This document shows, piece after piece, positions 12,385-25,560 of a stretch of DNA of 64,000 bases. Below the pieces are notes generated by a model. The model ran no database searches, was not told the origin of the DNA, and saw only the letters and a program-made list of their open reading frames with translations. The DNA comes from Cokeromyces recurvatus. Lineage: Eukaryota; Mucoromycota; Mucoromycetes; Mucorales; Mucoraceae. The DNA lies in assembly GCF_025118155.1 (NCBI RefSeq), contig NW_026251391.1:1057501-1121500 (forward strand), read 5' to 3'. Both the position numbers and the translations under genes were made by a program. Numbering within the stretch: the first letter of the stretch is position 1; every line of letters begins with the position of its first letter.

Positions 12385-14706
12385 ATGGCTGATAAAAATA
12401 ACAGCAGTAACAATTCACATACAAATGCTTTTCTTAAAAACTTGTCACAGAAAAAATATGCATGGATGGAAGAAGCAATTGCATCAACCACAAACATTAG
12501 TAGTCCAACATCAACAGTCACCCCCTCATCTTCAAAAAAGAATAAAAAACAAAAATTATCTATTGATAAAAAACCTAACAAGGTTTTAAAACAACCAAAG
12601 ACTTCTCCTAGTCCAATGACTGTGCCTAAAACAGAAGATATTGAATCCATAGTACAAACACCAACAGACTATAATGTTGCTGTAAAAGAATCTAAGCCAA
12701 AGCAACAGCCACTTTTCAAATATACAACATTTCCTGTAAAAGGATATAATATTCTTCCTACTCGTAATATTACAAGTACTTATGCTAGAGGTGATATTTC
12801 TTATTTTTCTGGAAGTAAAGCAGGAGCTGAAGAAATTTCACCTAATGTAAGTTATATGTACGACATTATTACATGCATCAATCTTTATTTATTTTATTTT
12901 TTTCTTTAGCCTGAAGAAGAATATAGCGACATTATTGTTATTCATCCAGGTTCACGAAATTTAAGAATCGGACTTGCTTCTGAAGCTTTCCCTATTTCTA
13001 TACCTCATGTCATCGCAAGAAGATATAACACATCATTATTTACTAATACAACACAAGTAGATGAGACTAGTATGGATAAAGAGAAATATGATGAAGCTTT
13101 AAACGAGATTAGAGGTGAACTCAAATGGCGAATGAAGAATGCTAAACGTAGAGCAGTACCTAATGCAGAAGGTCAGGTTATTGGCTTTAATACAAATGCA
13201 CCTAAAGAAACTATTCCTGATCATAATGATCCTTATAAAGTGGAGTGGACTGATGTATCGACTAGAGCCGATTTCTTTGTAGGAGAAAAGGTATATACAT
13301 ATAAATACATACATACATATTTAACAGAGGGAGAAAAAGGAGAGACAAAAATGACAGTTTCATTATGAATATGTATAGGCCCTTAATGTACCCATTGCAG
13401 ATAATTCTGAATATCGTATTAATTATCCTTGGAAATATGGTACTATTAATAATCAAGATTATAATTCAATTAATGAAGTATTGGAGGATCTTGAAGTTAT
13501 TTGGACAGAATCGATTGTAAATGAATTGGAGATTGAAAGGAATGACTTTAAGGTATAATAAATGCATAGCCTATCGTATACATGTATATTCATATTCTAC
13601 ATGTAGAATTATAATGCAATTTTAGTAATTCCAGACATGTTAGATCATGAGTATCTTTGTGATTTAGTTAGAATGATGCTACGTTATATGAAATTTAAAG
13701 CAGTTATTATTCAACAAGAGTCTGCATGCGCTACCTATGGTGCAGGAGTATCAAGTGCAGTTGTAGTTGATATTGGAGCACAAACTACAAATATTAGTTG
13801 TATTGAAGATGGAGTATGTCAAGTAGATTCAAGAATATTGATTCGAGTTGGAGGAGATGATGTAACAAGAACATTTACATCCTTTTTGTTAAGTAGCCAA
13901 TTCCCTTATGCAGATATAGATTTAAACACAACATACGATTGGAGATTAGCAGAGACATTAAAGCAGAAATGGTGTACAATGAATGAAGCAGATATTAGTG
14001 TTCAAGTATATGATTTCTTTGCTCGTACACCTTTTAAACCGACACTTAAATATCAATGTAAAGTGTATGAAGAAGTATTTTTAGCACCTTTATGTCTTGT
14101 ATATCCTGATATATTGGAACCTAGAAGTAAAAATACATTATGGTCACATAAAGATGTTACAGATGATGTTATTGTAGATGATAATGTAAGTTCACATATA
14201 TGTATATCAGACATGTATATATATATATACAGGTAAACTTATGTATCTATAATAGAATAATATCAATAATAAAGCACAAGAATATGATACACATCCTATT
14301 GATACTGCTATTGCTCAATCTATTGAAATAGCAGCAAATGGATCAGAAGAAAAATTGAAAAGATATTTCACAAGCATAATTTTAGTAGGAGGAGGAGGAA
14401 AGATAGTGAATTTCAGTAAAGTATTAGAAGATCGGTAAGTCTCTTATGTATACATTGTCTTTTATTCTATTCATTCTTATTCTAACTTTTCTTTCAAGTG
14501 TATTATCTACTATCATTGCACAAAAATTAAATATAGATAAAGTTGAAGTATTACCTCCACCAAGAGATTTAGATCCTGAAGTTTTAGTTTGGAAAGGAGC
14601 ATCTGTTGTAGCCAAATTAGATTCCTCCAAAGACATGTGGATAGGAAATATAGAATGGGAAGAGATGGGCTCGAGGTGTATAAGAGAAAGAGCTTTATTA
14701 ATGTAA
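12385..14706 (+). CDS. ARP8: Actin-related protein Arp8 (INO80 chromatin remodeller subunit)
   Basis: Six exons (12385-12846, 12910-13290, 13379-13552, 13607-14185, 14256-14434, 14499-14706) give 660 residues. The first 150 residues are Ser/Thr/Lys-rich and disordered. The actin fold then begins with VIHPGSRNLRIGLASE. The Arp8-type insert WRMKNAKRRA, the phosphate loop VVVDIGAQTTNISCIEDG, the typical Arp8 stretch RVGGDDVTRTFTSFLL and the second phosphate loop SIILVGGGGKIVNF are all visible. The protein ends with WIGNIEWEEMG.R...E-type actin C-terminal sequence. In yeast Arp8 binds nucleosomes as part of the nuclear INO80 complex with actin and Arp4. All exon junctions are phase-consistent. 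Identity as Arp8 rather than another Arp is supported by the RVGGDDVTRTF block. Confidence 0.92.
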
Positions 14707-14891
14707 GGATTTTTTATTATCTAATAATAATAATAAAAAAAAAAAAGTCCTTAGCAAATGCCCCTCTTAAAAAAAAAAAAATGATAAAGAAAAAAAAAAA
14801 TATAGCTGTAGGCGGGAAATATAATTGTGTAAAAATAAAAACTTTTCTTTTTATTTCTTTCTATTTATTAATAAATAATCAGTTTCGTTCA

Positions 14892-16014
14892 ATGAACTAT
14901 CTTTTAATGGATAGAGCTTCTGAAGCAGCAGCAAATGACCTCGCTGAGGTTCGAAAACTTATTGAAGGAATGAATGCTCTTGTTCATAGCCAAATTCAAC
15001 AACAACAACAACAGATTCAACAACTTCAGCAACAACAGCAACAACTCGAACAACAGCAACAACTTCAAAAGCAGCAACAAACAGAACAACAAAAGCCAAA
15101 AGAATACCCCTCCCCTTCTGCTTCCCCCCAACAACATCCTAATTTACAACAACAACAGCAAGAACAACAGCAAGAACAACAACAACAACAACAACAACAA
15201 CAGAGGCACCAATTACAACCACAACAGCAACAGCAACCACAACAACAGCCTCATTCACAACAACAGCCTCATCCACAACAGCAGCCTCAACAGCAGCCTC
15301 AACCACAACCACAACAACAAACACATTCACAACAACAAAAACAAGAACAACCAGCTACTATGGAAGCAAACATTCCACCTACTCAAATTCATTCGACTAC
15401 TGCCCCTACTACTTCATTAAAAACTGATTCCACGACTAATACTACTGTAACTAATAGCGAAAACAATGCTGCAACTACTATGACAACCACTTCTACTGCT
15501 GCTAATACTCAACAAACAAATTTACCTCCATATCAGTAAAGATTTTTTTTTAATAATAGAACTATCTTTTTTTATTCATTTTATTTTTATAGTAATCCTA
15601 TCATTCCTCCTAATGGCGTCATTTGTGAGGTAACTCATTTAACTTTTAACAGTGTTTTATATTTCCAATTAACAGGTAAATAAATCATGTATAATCTGCA
15701 ATTAAATATACATGTATTAACTTAATTGTTACTTAGAGGATGCAACTATTGAACCTATGGTAGCTTGGTTACGTCTTTCTTATCAAGATGCTGGTATTTC
15801 TGGAATGGTACTTCAATATAAGGGATTTGATGGATTATGGAAATGTTTATTAAATCGTAAGTTTAACAATTCATGAATGAATTAGTTTATTTATACTATT
15901 TTATTTAAAAAGGTGATGATTCTTTAAGACGAATTTTAAGGCAAAGTATGAAGGGAAACACAATATTGCAAATGAGAATACCCCGCGAACAAGATTTATT
16001 AAGTGTAAGTTTTT

Positions 16015-16046
<32 letters not shown>

Positions 16047-16139
16047 AAACGAGTTAAAAAAAAATTATATTTCTTTTTTTAGTCCGGATATACAGATCGT
16101 CGACTTTTGGCACTAACAAAGACTGAACGTATGCAATAA
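14892..16139 (+). CDS. Poly-glutamine protein with a short conserved-looking C-terminal region, function unknown
   Basis: Five exons (14892-15535, 15593-15675, 15737-15856, 15913-16004, 16083-16139) give 331 residues in a consistent phase. Residues 1-35 form a helix-like start (MDRASEAAANDLAEVRKLI). Roughly 36-165 is Gln-dominated with His/Pro (CAA/CAG tracts), then comes a Ser/Thr/Asn-rich stretch. From about 215 the composition changes to a folded-looking region: VICEVTHLTFNS, EPMVAWLRLSYQDAG, QYKGFDGLWKCLLNR, RRILRQSMKGN. I do not recognise the family. Gln-rich regions are common in transcription cofactors, which is only a hint. Immediately upstream, TTTATTAATAAATAATCAG could be a splice acceptor of a 5' UTR intron. 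The CAG/CAA tract may vary in length between strains. Confidence 0.75.
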
Positions 16140-17689
16140 TTATATTTATAATTTCATATACAGAATAAAAGTGAACAAAATCTTTTGTATTTGTTTAATT
16201 TATAAATACATGTATAACTATCTATTTTTACGCTTTGAACAAAAGACTTTTTTTTTAATAGATAAAGCTGCCATTTAATATACCTTAAGCTTAATAATTT
16301 CTGAGCAGCAGAATATTGTAATGCTGCATATTTAATAAATAATTTGAAATTATATAATATATATGAATCGTTAATTATTTTGTTTTCTATTAATCTGTTT
16401 GTTTCGTTTACGTAGATACGTCATAATCTCCTAGTATTGCGTTATACATCTCGAGAAAGTGGCTCGTGTCTGTTACAAAATGGATGATCACCAGGATTTT
16501 GCTTGTGTAAGATATTCGAAATATAAGTTTTAAAAGAAGCTATCGGGAGGAGGAGGATCTCAAGATAACTATTATAATAACTGGGACACTACGGATTGTT
16601 GTGATAGTATCGCTTTTAAAAGATGGTTATATTAAAATTAGCTTGTTTTTTTTTTCCTGTGGTAAAATTTCCAAAGCGAAACTGTCATACTTTGTTTGAT
16701 TCGTTTCACGGGAATCATATCAAGTGTGCTGTTCATTTCGGGAGGGGGAGAGAGAGAGAGACTAACATGCTTTTGCCATCTAATTAACAAGAACCATAGA
16801 CTTGGCCAAGTACTAATTACGGTAGTCATATCCTTTACTCTATTTTATTCCAGAAAAGCCAACAAAGCCCTAGGAAAGAAGACGAAAATAATAGTAGCTT
16901 TAACTTTAATCATGATAATATACATATATATATTAAGGTCTTAATGCTCATTAAAGAAGGAATGAAAATCCTTCACAATTTTGTTTCCCTTATTCACTCA
17001 AGTATGTATGAAGGAAGAATAAAATAAGAGTTTATTATATATTTACCCAAAAGAAAACAAGTGATTGTATGTAAAGTTGGACTTAAAAACAAATATTATT
17101 ACTGCTATAAAAGTTTAAAGAAAAAATGTCAGTATAAAACTGACAGTTGGAAATCATGATATATTATACCTTTTCACTTTATAAGTTTAACACAGCTCCT
17201 TTTTTCTTTTTAAGCGAGTATTCAAATAGTCAAATCGACAAAGAACATTCTTGCAAAAAAAAAAAAAAAAAATAACTTGATCTGAACCGGACATACTATT
17301 ACAAGTATCATCTTTTATGAGTGTTCCTATTCAATTTGGTCATTCATTTGTACATTTGACAAAAAGAAAAAGTTTACCAATGAATTTAAGTTGCTTTATT
17401 ACTCGCCAATGAAATTACGAAACAGATACAACGGAAACATATCACCGTTGTAATACTTGAATGTGCTGTGCTATTCATATCAAACTGAAGACCTTTTTTT
17501 TTAAAAAAAAAAAAAAAAAAAAGAAAAGCTATTTTACTCGTAAACATAATATGTATACATATATGTATACATATACATCTATAGATAGATAGCTTCAAGC
17601 CATATTTCTAGCAAATAAATTTATTTTTCCCTTAAATTAATACAATAAGAAACAAAAGAAAAAAAAACATATAAATGGCTCAAACTGTA
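16140..17689. other. Convergent intergenic region, nothing recognised
   Basis: The poly-Q gene ends at its left border and the minus-strand CCCH gene ends at its right border. The 1.5 kb holds A-runs (for example 17256-17272 and 17505-17522), a TATACATA-rich patch near 17549-17590 and a GATA repeat at about 17582-17592. Short reading frames have no recognisable content. Confidence 0.5.
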
Positions 17690-18377
17690 CTACAACCATA
17701 TTGTCCTTCTATTGTTATTATTTACAATTAAAGCACTATTATTATGGTAATAGAAGGTTTCAATAGACTGTTGCTGCTGTTGCTGTTTCATATAATAATG
17801 GTTGTTCATTATTGTAGTACTGTTTGGTATTTGGTGTGATGAATTCATCATAGATGTATATTCACCGAAGCTACTATCACTAGTGGTTGAAGAAGAAGAC
17901 GATAGTACAGTATCATAGCTAACTCTTCTATTAGACGATAAAGTAGGCTGTTGTCGAATTCTATTCCTGTTATTTGTCTTTTTTTCAGTTGATACAACGA
18001 CTGCATCATCAATTGGGTCATGAACAAAAGTACATCGAATGCCATAGGGGCATGATCCATCGATATGATACGCGCGACATATTTGTGTTTTATATAATGT
18101 GTGTCTCGGAGCTGGACGTAGCTCAGTTTTACCATGAGCATAACGGCATTTACTACCATATCTAAATTGAATGCATAAGAAGAGGTATATTATATATTTA
18201 TATATGCATAGATGAATATATGTATATTATATACCTGCAATAACCCAGTTCAGCCCAATTTCTACAAAACTCAGTCTTATATAGAGTCACTTCTTTATTA
18301 TTATCATTGTTATTATAATCATTTAATTCCACATTATTACTGTACATATAAAATAAAGGATTTGATACTATAGTCAT
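17690..18377 (-). CDS. Tandem CCCH zinc-finger RNA-binding protein (TTP/Cth1-like)
   Basis: Two exons (18377-18235 and 18161-17690) give 204 residues. Two fingers with exact C-x8-C-x5-C-x3-H spacing are present: the first runs from CRNWAELGYC to RYAH and is split by the intron, the second from CRAYHIDGSC to TFVH. Each is preceded by the lead-in LYKTEF or LYKTQI. This is the tristetraprolin/ZFP36 and yeast Cth1/Cth2 signature, whose members bind AU-rich elements in mRNA 3' UTRs and trigger decay. The C-terminal half is Ser/Thr- and Asn-rich with a Gln run, likely disordered. A cytoplasmic mRNA-decay role, for example under iron limitation as for Cth2, is inference from the family. The orthology to a particular member is open. 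Confidence 0.9.
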
Positions 18378-21300
18378 TAAATATTATTATTATAAAAAGT
18401 ATATAATTTAAAAAAAAAATAGTAAAAGGGAAAAAAAATTGAAGCAGCTTTATATAGTTAACCTTTTAAACGCCAAACTGCAACAAAACTTTATACGTAT
18501 TTATCTTCACCCCCCTCCCCCTAAACAAGTATAAAACGTTAAAATTATTTACTAAAAGAAAAAAAAAAGTTACACATATCAACCACGCGATATAGCCAAT
18601 TCAAATAAAACTATTGAAGAGTTAGGTTGATATAATAATTAAATACCTTCCTTAATACTATTGCTTGATATTGATACGGCTATTTTCAATACATCATAAA
18701 TACGAAATTTTCCACTTCCAGATCCTGTTATTGATATGTTATAAATTTTTCTTGTATCAATAAATCGAGCTGATTAATGATTAGGTTTATTCTGATTTCC
18801 CTTCTCTTCTAAGTTTATTGTATATTTTTTTTTATTGGTTGTATCTATTGATATTATTATAATGTAATGTATTTTAACAATCTCTCCTTTTCCTACACTG
18901 CTACATATTTAGTCGGCATTATAAATGTACATGTGCCTTTTTACCATGTATTTATTTTATTTTCTTACATACATAATATTATTCCTATAGCATCAATCTC
19001 ACTGGGAATTTTAAAATTTTGAAGAAAGCAGGAAAAAAAAAACGCGATACTTGTATCTTATACACAGTATTTGATCTACTAATAACTCTTTAGCTATATA
19101 ATAACAGATACGATTTCCTTATATTAAATATATCTAAAATGTAATCACAAATCTGCCTATAACTGAATCTTATTACAAAAATTGATTTAAACTATCTGAA
19201 CTGGTGTACATAATATATTATTTAGTATTTTTTTTTTCTTTTTATATAAAGCTCGAAGAATTCGAAAATAAAATAAAGTGATTACTTTCTGTTTCTTTTC
19301 TTTTAAGAAAAAAAAATATCATTAAAACATTTGAATATGACATTTACTATTCATTTTTTTTTTTTTTTTTTTTAGAAAGAAGAAGAAAAAATTAACACGT
19401 AGAGTATCGATGATCATTACTTATCAAGTTGGATGTTTCCTTTTTCTTGAAGTAGCAATTTTTAACCGTACTAAGATAAGTATTTTGGAATATGTTTCAT
19501 ATTGTTGTGCTGCTGCTGGATGTCAGATGAATTAATAGAAACTAATTTTTTTGTGTAAAGATAATTGTTTATACGTAGCGTAATTTTTTTTTCTTCTTTC
19601 CTTGAAATCAAAAACTACTGGTTAGCATTGAATTTCTTTAGTTTTTATGAATTCACGCATTACCTGATATCCATTCTCATTCAAAGTTGCTTTTCTATTT
19701 TATCTTTACTAACTACTGCTCTCTATTTTAAAAGAAACTGTATTAGAATAGATCATAACGAATGTCGATTACCAAGTTTATATCATTTATACACAGATCT
19801 ATTTTGTCATTTTAGACATTGTTGCAGGGAAAGAAGGACAAAAATCAGGTGGTTACACTCTCAATTGTAACAGTTAATGCTCAACACAGGACTACCTGGG
19901 ATCTTTATTATTATTATTATTATTAACCAAGGAAGAGATAGACATGAAGAAATGAAAAGATAAAAGGAGGATTGATGTATTAAAGGCTCTCAAATGTGTT
20001 TCTTACATATGATCATCTCGCTGTTTTTTTTTGTATAGAAACATCATTAAAAGAAGAATAGAGGTCAATTATTTGACGTGTTATATTTTACTATGTTCAT
20101 CAAAGTTAAAGAAAAAAAAAAACTTTCCCCTTTAATAAAGATTTTCTATTATAATAGCGGGCTATCGAGAAGAATCCTTTAGTTCAAATCAAATAGATAC
20201 AGTTTACTAAAGTAAATACTTTTCATAAGAATTTAAAAAGATGCTGCTACTTTACTAGTTACCTTATCTTGAGCGCTCCATATTCTTATAAAATAGTGTC
20301 AATCCTGTATTTTAAGTTAATAACAAATGAGTATATTTGTTTTTATTATTTAATATCGCGTGATGTGATTGGATGACTGACTTTGTTCTATACTCAGGGG
20401 TAATTTATATAGAAGTGTACATGAGTTTTTTTTTTTTTGATATTTTATGGTATGAACATGTAAAAAAGAAAAAAAAACCCCCCAATTGTCTACTAGTAGA
20501 AATAAGCTCTATGAATTTATGAGCAAGACTCAATGAATACTAAGAAGTATATATATCAAAGAAACTTTCTCTAATATACCTTTTTTTTTTAACAACAAAT
20601 ACAAATAGGGATAGCAACATAGAATTATTGTCGATGAAATGCATTCCTTTTTTGTTTTTCTGATTTCATGATTACCAAAGGTAGAAATGAATGGAAAATA
20701 GTTAATTAAATAGAGAGAAAAGAAGAAACAAAATCATCTAAAAGGAAATTATGAATTACTGATAAACATGATAGAGCAAATACACGTAATTTCTTAAGGA
20801 AGAAAAAGTCGGTAAAGTATACCAAGTCAAGATTTAAATTACTTAAATCTGTTCATTTTGACTGCTTTTAAAGGAAAAGAGGGAGAATAAGTAATAAAAT
20901 GAAGAGATCAGGTAATATGACTATCTTACAATAAAAAAAAAAAAAAGAAAAGAAAAGGGAGGGAAAGTGAAGGAGACTATAATTCAAATAATGACTAAAA
21001 ATAAAGAATAGTTTTTAGACCATGACCTAACTTTTAATTTTATAAGTAAATGTGTAACAATTGTAAATGAAACTCTTGGATAAACTACTCTATTCTAGAA
21101 CAGAAGACATATAATATTCACGTAAATAAGAAGAACATGATTGGGTAACTTTTTTTTTAAAAAAAGAAAATACCTTAATTAGGCTCAAAAGAGAACTTAC
21201 TATAGTTTTACTTTAATAATTTACTGTTTGTTCCAAAAAGATAACGAAGGTAATTAAATTTTTTTTTCATTTTATCGGCTTATTTTATACATAAACTCCT

Positions 21301-21414
21301 TCATTCATTGCCGTATTATTTACGTAAAAGATTATAATTATTAGTTATTCGGTTTTTTTCTTTTTCTTTTTTTGGATAATTTGAATAAACGAATCAGATC
21401 TTTATTTTATTTTA

Positions 21415-21445
<31 letters not shown>

Positions 21446-21934
21446 TTGAATATAAAAAAAGGGAGGAAAAAAAACTACAATTCAATTTCTTTTTTCATTC
21501 ATTTTGCATTTTTTTTTTCTTCTCTAGATTATTTTCCTTCAAGGAAAAAAAAAGATATATAAAAAGGCTTACATTCTTTTTTTTCTTTTCTAATAGTTTT
21601 TTATTAGTTTACATTCCTTTATATTAAATCAAAAACTACTACCACCTTTTTCTTCTTTTCATTCACTCTCCCCTCCCCTTTTTTTTTATATACTCTCCTT
21701 TCTTCACAACAGCCAGTTCACTCTCCTTTTTTGTTTTATTCTCGAAAAAAAAAATATAACTTATTATCCCTTTACATTTTTAAATTTCATTTTCTTTTTT
21801 CACTCTTTATATATACATTGGACAATGACAGTTGTTTTATCTACTACTAATAAACGTATTCGCTCTTCGCAAAAAGTAAATTAGAATAAAATAAGAAATA
21901 ACAATTTATTCTAATAATTAAATAATAGACAACA
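18378..21934. promoter_or_regulatory. 3.6-kb divergent upstream region of CCCH and kinase genes
   Basis: This is the longest gene-free stretch of the left arm. It lies between two divergent genes, so both promoters must be inside. The last 450 bp before the kinase gene are strongly pyrimidine-rich on the plus strand (CTCTCC, TTCTTTTC and T-runs) with an A-run at about 21421-21445. That fits a housekeeping-style fungal promoter or leader. A weak transporter-like reading near 19410-19535 is not convincing. I see no RNA gene. Confidence 0.45.
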
Positions 21935-23585
21935 ATGGCTTCTATGCAAAAATCTAGATCAGAGCCAAATTGTAAAAGTAAAACAGCTTCAAGCTTTCAT
22001 CATTATTCAAATTATCCTAAACGAAAATCAACTGGAAATATGAAACAATCTATAAGTCAATTATCATCATCATCTAATTCTCGATCATCAACAAACAAAG
22101 TAAAATAAATGAATTTTTTTTTTTACAATACAAATAACTTTATGTATTTTATTCAATTTATATACATAGATTTGGCGTCCACCCGGATATTGTGAGATTC
22201 CTGATATTTTAGGAAATGCTTATCTTAAGCCAAGCCCTCCTGTCGCATTTGACTTACGTCCAACAGATATTTCTAAACAAATTTCAAAGGTAATTCATAC
22301 AAACAAATGAGATGTGTGTGTGTGTGTGCACGTTTATTATGTTTATATCTTGTGGAAGGAGAGAGAGAGAGAGAGAGAAATTACTTTTTTTGTTCTAACG
22401 TTTGTATTTGGTAATAGCGTCCGTGGTATCCCCCTAGTCCACGCTGTAAAATTCCCGATCTTCCGCCACTTGTGCGTACTGAAAATAAACTTGAAACAAA
22501 ACTTCGAAAGCTTTTACCAAAAGTTATAATTCGTTCATCTGATCCTAATACTCGTTTTATTAACTTTAAGGAAATTGGTACAGGGTAAAATAGATATACA
22601 CATATATGTATAAATTTATATGAACTTGACTGGATGAATTATTTACTCTTTTTTTTTTTTTGTTATAGTGTGAATGGTGCTGTTGTTAGAGCTGCTTATC
22701 GTAGAAAACCTAAAGTGATAGTAGCTATTAAACGCTGTAAACTTGACCCTGATCGTGAATATCGTGCAGCCATTTTAAGAGAATTAAAAATCATGGCATC
22801 TGGTCATCATAATTTAATTAAATTACGTGAAGTAGCATTAGCTCAAGATAACATCTGGATGACAATGGATTTGATGCGTTGTTCAGTTTTTGCTGTTCTC
22901 TGTCAGAGAGGAGTTCCTGAAGAATATACTATTTATATGACTTGTGAAACATTAAAAGGTTTAGTTCATTTACACTCACAAGGTATATTTCATCGTGATG
23001 TAAAATGTGAAAACCTTTTATTAGGCTGGCATGGTGAAGTTAAATTAGGTAAATTGAAAAAAAAAATCAAATAAAATCAAATCAAATAAACTTAACCTTT
23101 ATATAGCTGATTTTGGCTTATCTGCACGTATTGATCGTCCGAATCATGAAAGATTAGGAACTACTAAATGGTAATTTATACTAGCTTATTACTTGATATT
23201 TATGATATTAAACTACAAAATCATTAGGATGGCACCTGAAGTCATTAGAGAAGAATACTACAATGAAAAGATTGATATGTGGTCTCTCGGTATAACAGTT
23301 ATTGAAATGATGGATCGTGTACCACCTCACTATTCAATTAAAGATGAAGAAGAATTATTTGATATTATTGCCACTGAGCCTAGTCCTACATTTACATACA
23401 GTTATCCTAGTATGTACATGAGAGGCTTAGTTGCATGGTTATTAGATGAAGAACCTGAAACAAGACCTACGGCTCAAGATGCTCTTTTAGAGATTGAAGT
23501 TCATATTCAATCAAATCTTTTACCTTGCTCAAATGCACAAGATATGGTTCGATTCTTAAATCAAGTCTTGCCATCTTCAATTTAA
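21935..23585 (+). CDS. STE20/PAK-like protein kinase
   Basis: Six exons (21935-22099, 22170-22289, 22418-22584, 22669-23048, 23107-23170, 23228-23585) give 417 residues. The first 140 are Ser- and Pro-rich with two copies of an RPxxYxxxP...KIPD/EIPD-like stretch. The kinase domain follows: a Gly loop GTGVNGAVV near 149-157, VAIKRC with the ATP-binding Lys, catalytic HRDVKCEN at 259-266, DFG at 279-281, and the activation segment LGTTKWMAPEV with APE at 301-303. WSLGITVIEM and a final RPTAQDALL motif complete it. The pattern matches the PAK/Ste20 group that activates MAPK cascades, but no CRIB/PBD is present, so it is not a canonical PAK. It should be active because all catalytic residues are present. 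Confidence 0.87.
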
Positions 23586-24295
23586 TTATGTTCATTTTAT
23601 ATGTAATCTTTCAACCTCTTATATGTGCAAAAAAAAAAAAGAAAGAAAAAACTTTCTTTTTATACAGACTAATTCATTTCTTTATTTTTCAACTCTCTCT
23701 TTTTTTTTTTTTCCTTCTTCTTCGTTTTATATATAAACATGTATATTTATATGTTTATATATGTCCTATATACATACCACCATTACCTCCACCTTTCTAT
23801 ATATGAAATAATTGTAGTTTAGACTACTCTTATCAATTTCATTGAAATTTCTTTTCATTTTTTATTTTTTTTTTTTTTATTAAATTATTATTTTAATAAA
23901 ATATTATTATATTTATCATTGCATATTTTTTTCTTTTTTTTTTGCGGATACTGAAAATGCAAACATTTACTACTACTGCTACATAACCCCTATTATGACC
24001 CTTTTTACATGAGAAAAATTTTATGTAAGCAAATATGGATAAATATTCATGCATACATACATGCATACATACATACATACATGCATACATACATACATAC
24101 ATGTATATGTATAGTAGCATTTTCCTTGTATTGAAAATAAACTTTATGCTATTATTTCTAATAGTCATATAACTTGAATAATGATAGTGTTAAATATATA
24201 TACATAGATATATATAGATATATATAAAAGGAATATGAGGTTATTATAGCCCCTAAGTGTTGATTTTGACTTTTTTTTTTTGTCATTGAACTAAA
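23586..24295. other. Intergenic spacer with a CATA/CATG microsatellite
   Basis: This holds the kinase 3' flank. A tetranucleotide repeat of CATA units with interspersed GCAT occupies about 24048-24104, followed by a TATATAGATA-rich patch near 24196-24228. No gene is seen. Confidence 0.6.
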
Positions 24296-25560
24296 ATGAC
24301 TGTTGAGAGTTACATTGTCCGTCCTACTAACAAGTATAATGGTTTATCTCCACCATTAATAATACAATTACATAGTTTATATCTATTTGGAGCTCCTATC
24401 GACATGCATAATCATCGATTTTATTATTATGATACTGTTGATATAATATGTATCATAGATAAATTAAAATCCTCCCTTGCTAAGGCCCTCAAGCTATATT
24501 CACCAGTTATGGGGACTGTAATAGTACAGAAAAAAAACTAGTGAAGATGGTGAGCTCTGTATCGCATTAGATAATACATATAGAATAGGTATACTATTTT
24601 TTTTTTTTTTAGTCGACATAAAAGATACACCATATATTCGTGATTCATAAGATTTATCTTCACGAACTGGTAGGGTGATAACCTCGATCATCAAGTATAT
24701 TAGCAGTTAAAGCAGTCAAGGTAGAGTGATACTATTATCACTCTTTTCTTTTTTTTTATTTTATTTTATCTTGATATTCATCATCAAATCTCTACTAGTC
24801 CTCTTGTGGAACTATAGCGATAGTAACGTCTATCAATCACCAAGTGACTGATTTAACTGGTTATCTCTATTTTCTTAAAGTGTAGGCTAAGCTTGTTCGA
24901 AGAGAAAAGATAGAATTGAGAAATTTGCTAAAAGATGTGTCACGTAATCCTAGTTGTTTTTTTTTTCTTTCTAGACCATCAAAAGGAGATATCTCTGTAG
25001 CACAACCACCACCATCACTTACTCCACCATTTAAATTTCTTTCTGTCCCTGCAACTGGGCTCCATTTCCCCCACCTCCTTCTCCACCTTGTTTATTAGTA
25101 CCTTCCTCCATTTCAAGATGGAAGTTTACTAAAAATGATATGGGAGCGAATGGAAAGTGACTTCTCACCTGCCGTTTATAAATCTGGATTCTTCGTAATG
25201 ATAATGCGCTAGTTTCTCTTTCTTTCTGGTATCATCATATGAGCACGCGAAAAGACCAATGTAGCAAAGATTAGAGGGAATATTCCGTTCTAGAGTCTCC
25301 AAACGGAGATCATTGCAATGGCTGCTGATGGTCAAGAGAGATTTTTAGCTCAAAAGAAGATATCGAATGGGCAATGCTTTGAATAACTTTTAAAACCCTT
25401 TTGGAATGCTACCGTTCCTCGTCTTGATTTATTATCTTCCGTCATCTAAAGTAGCCTCTCGTCTTGCTTTCACCATTTGAACTAGTTTAAATCAACAACT
25501 TTTATCTGAATGCATTGCCTCTAATATTTTTTTTATAGTAACAGCTAGCACTGGTCATGA
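24296..25560 (+). pseudogene. Decayed BAHD-family (hydroxycinnamoyl-transferase-like) acyltransferase
   Basis: An 81-codon frame opens with MTVESYIVRPT and continues LHSLYLFGAPIDMHN and LAKALKLYSPVMG, the N-terminal pattern of PF02458 transferases. After an A8 run (24532-24539) the matching sequence moves to another frame. Further on, CGTIAIVTSINHQVTD contains the HxxxD catalytic motif (24837-24851), but a TAG replaces the Trp codon of the usual V-W-A after it. Near 25320 AADGQERF and near 25405 WNATVPRLDLLSS match the later BAHD blocks, again in separate frames with stops between them. The DFGWG structural motif was not found. I conclude that this is a dead gene copy with several frameshifts and stops. 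The real boundaries are uncertain by about 100 bp on the 3' side. Confidence 0.75.

Noticed and set aside
15139..15330. Minus-strand frame rich in Val/Ala opposite the Gln tract
   Set aside because: Antisense shadow of CAA/CAG repeats in the poly-Q gene.
19410..19535. Transporter-like reading (ITYQVGCFLFLEVAIF)
   Set aside because: Very short, bounded by stops and T-runs, with no further matching blocks on either side.
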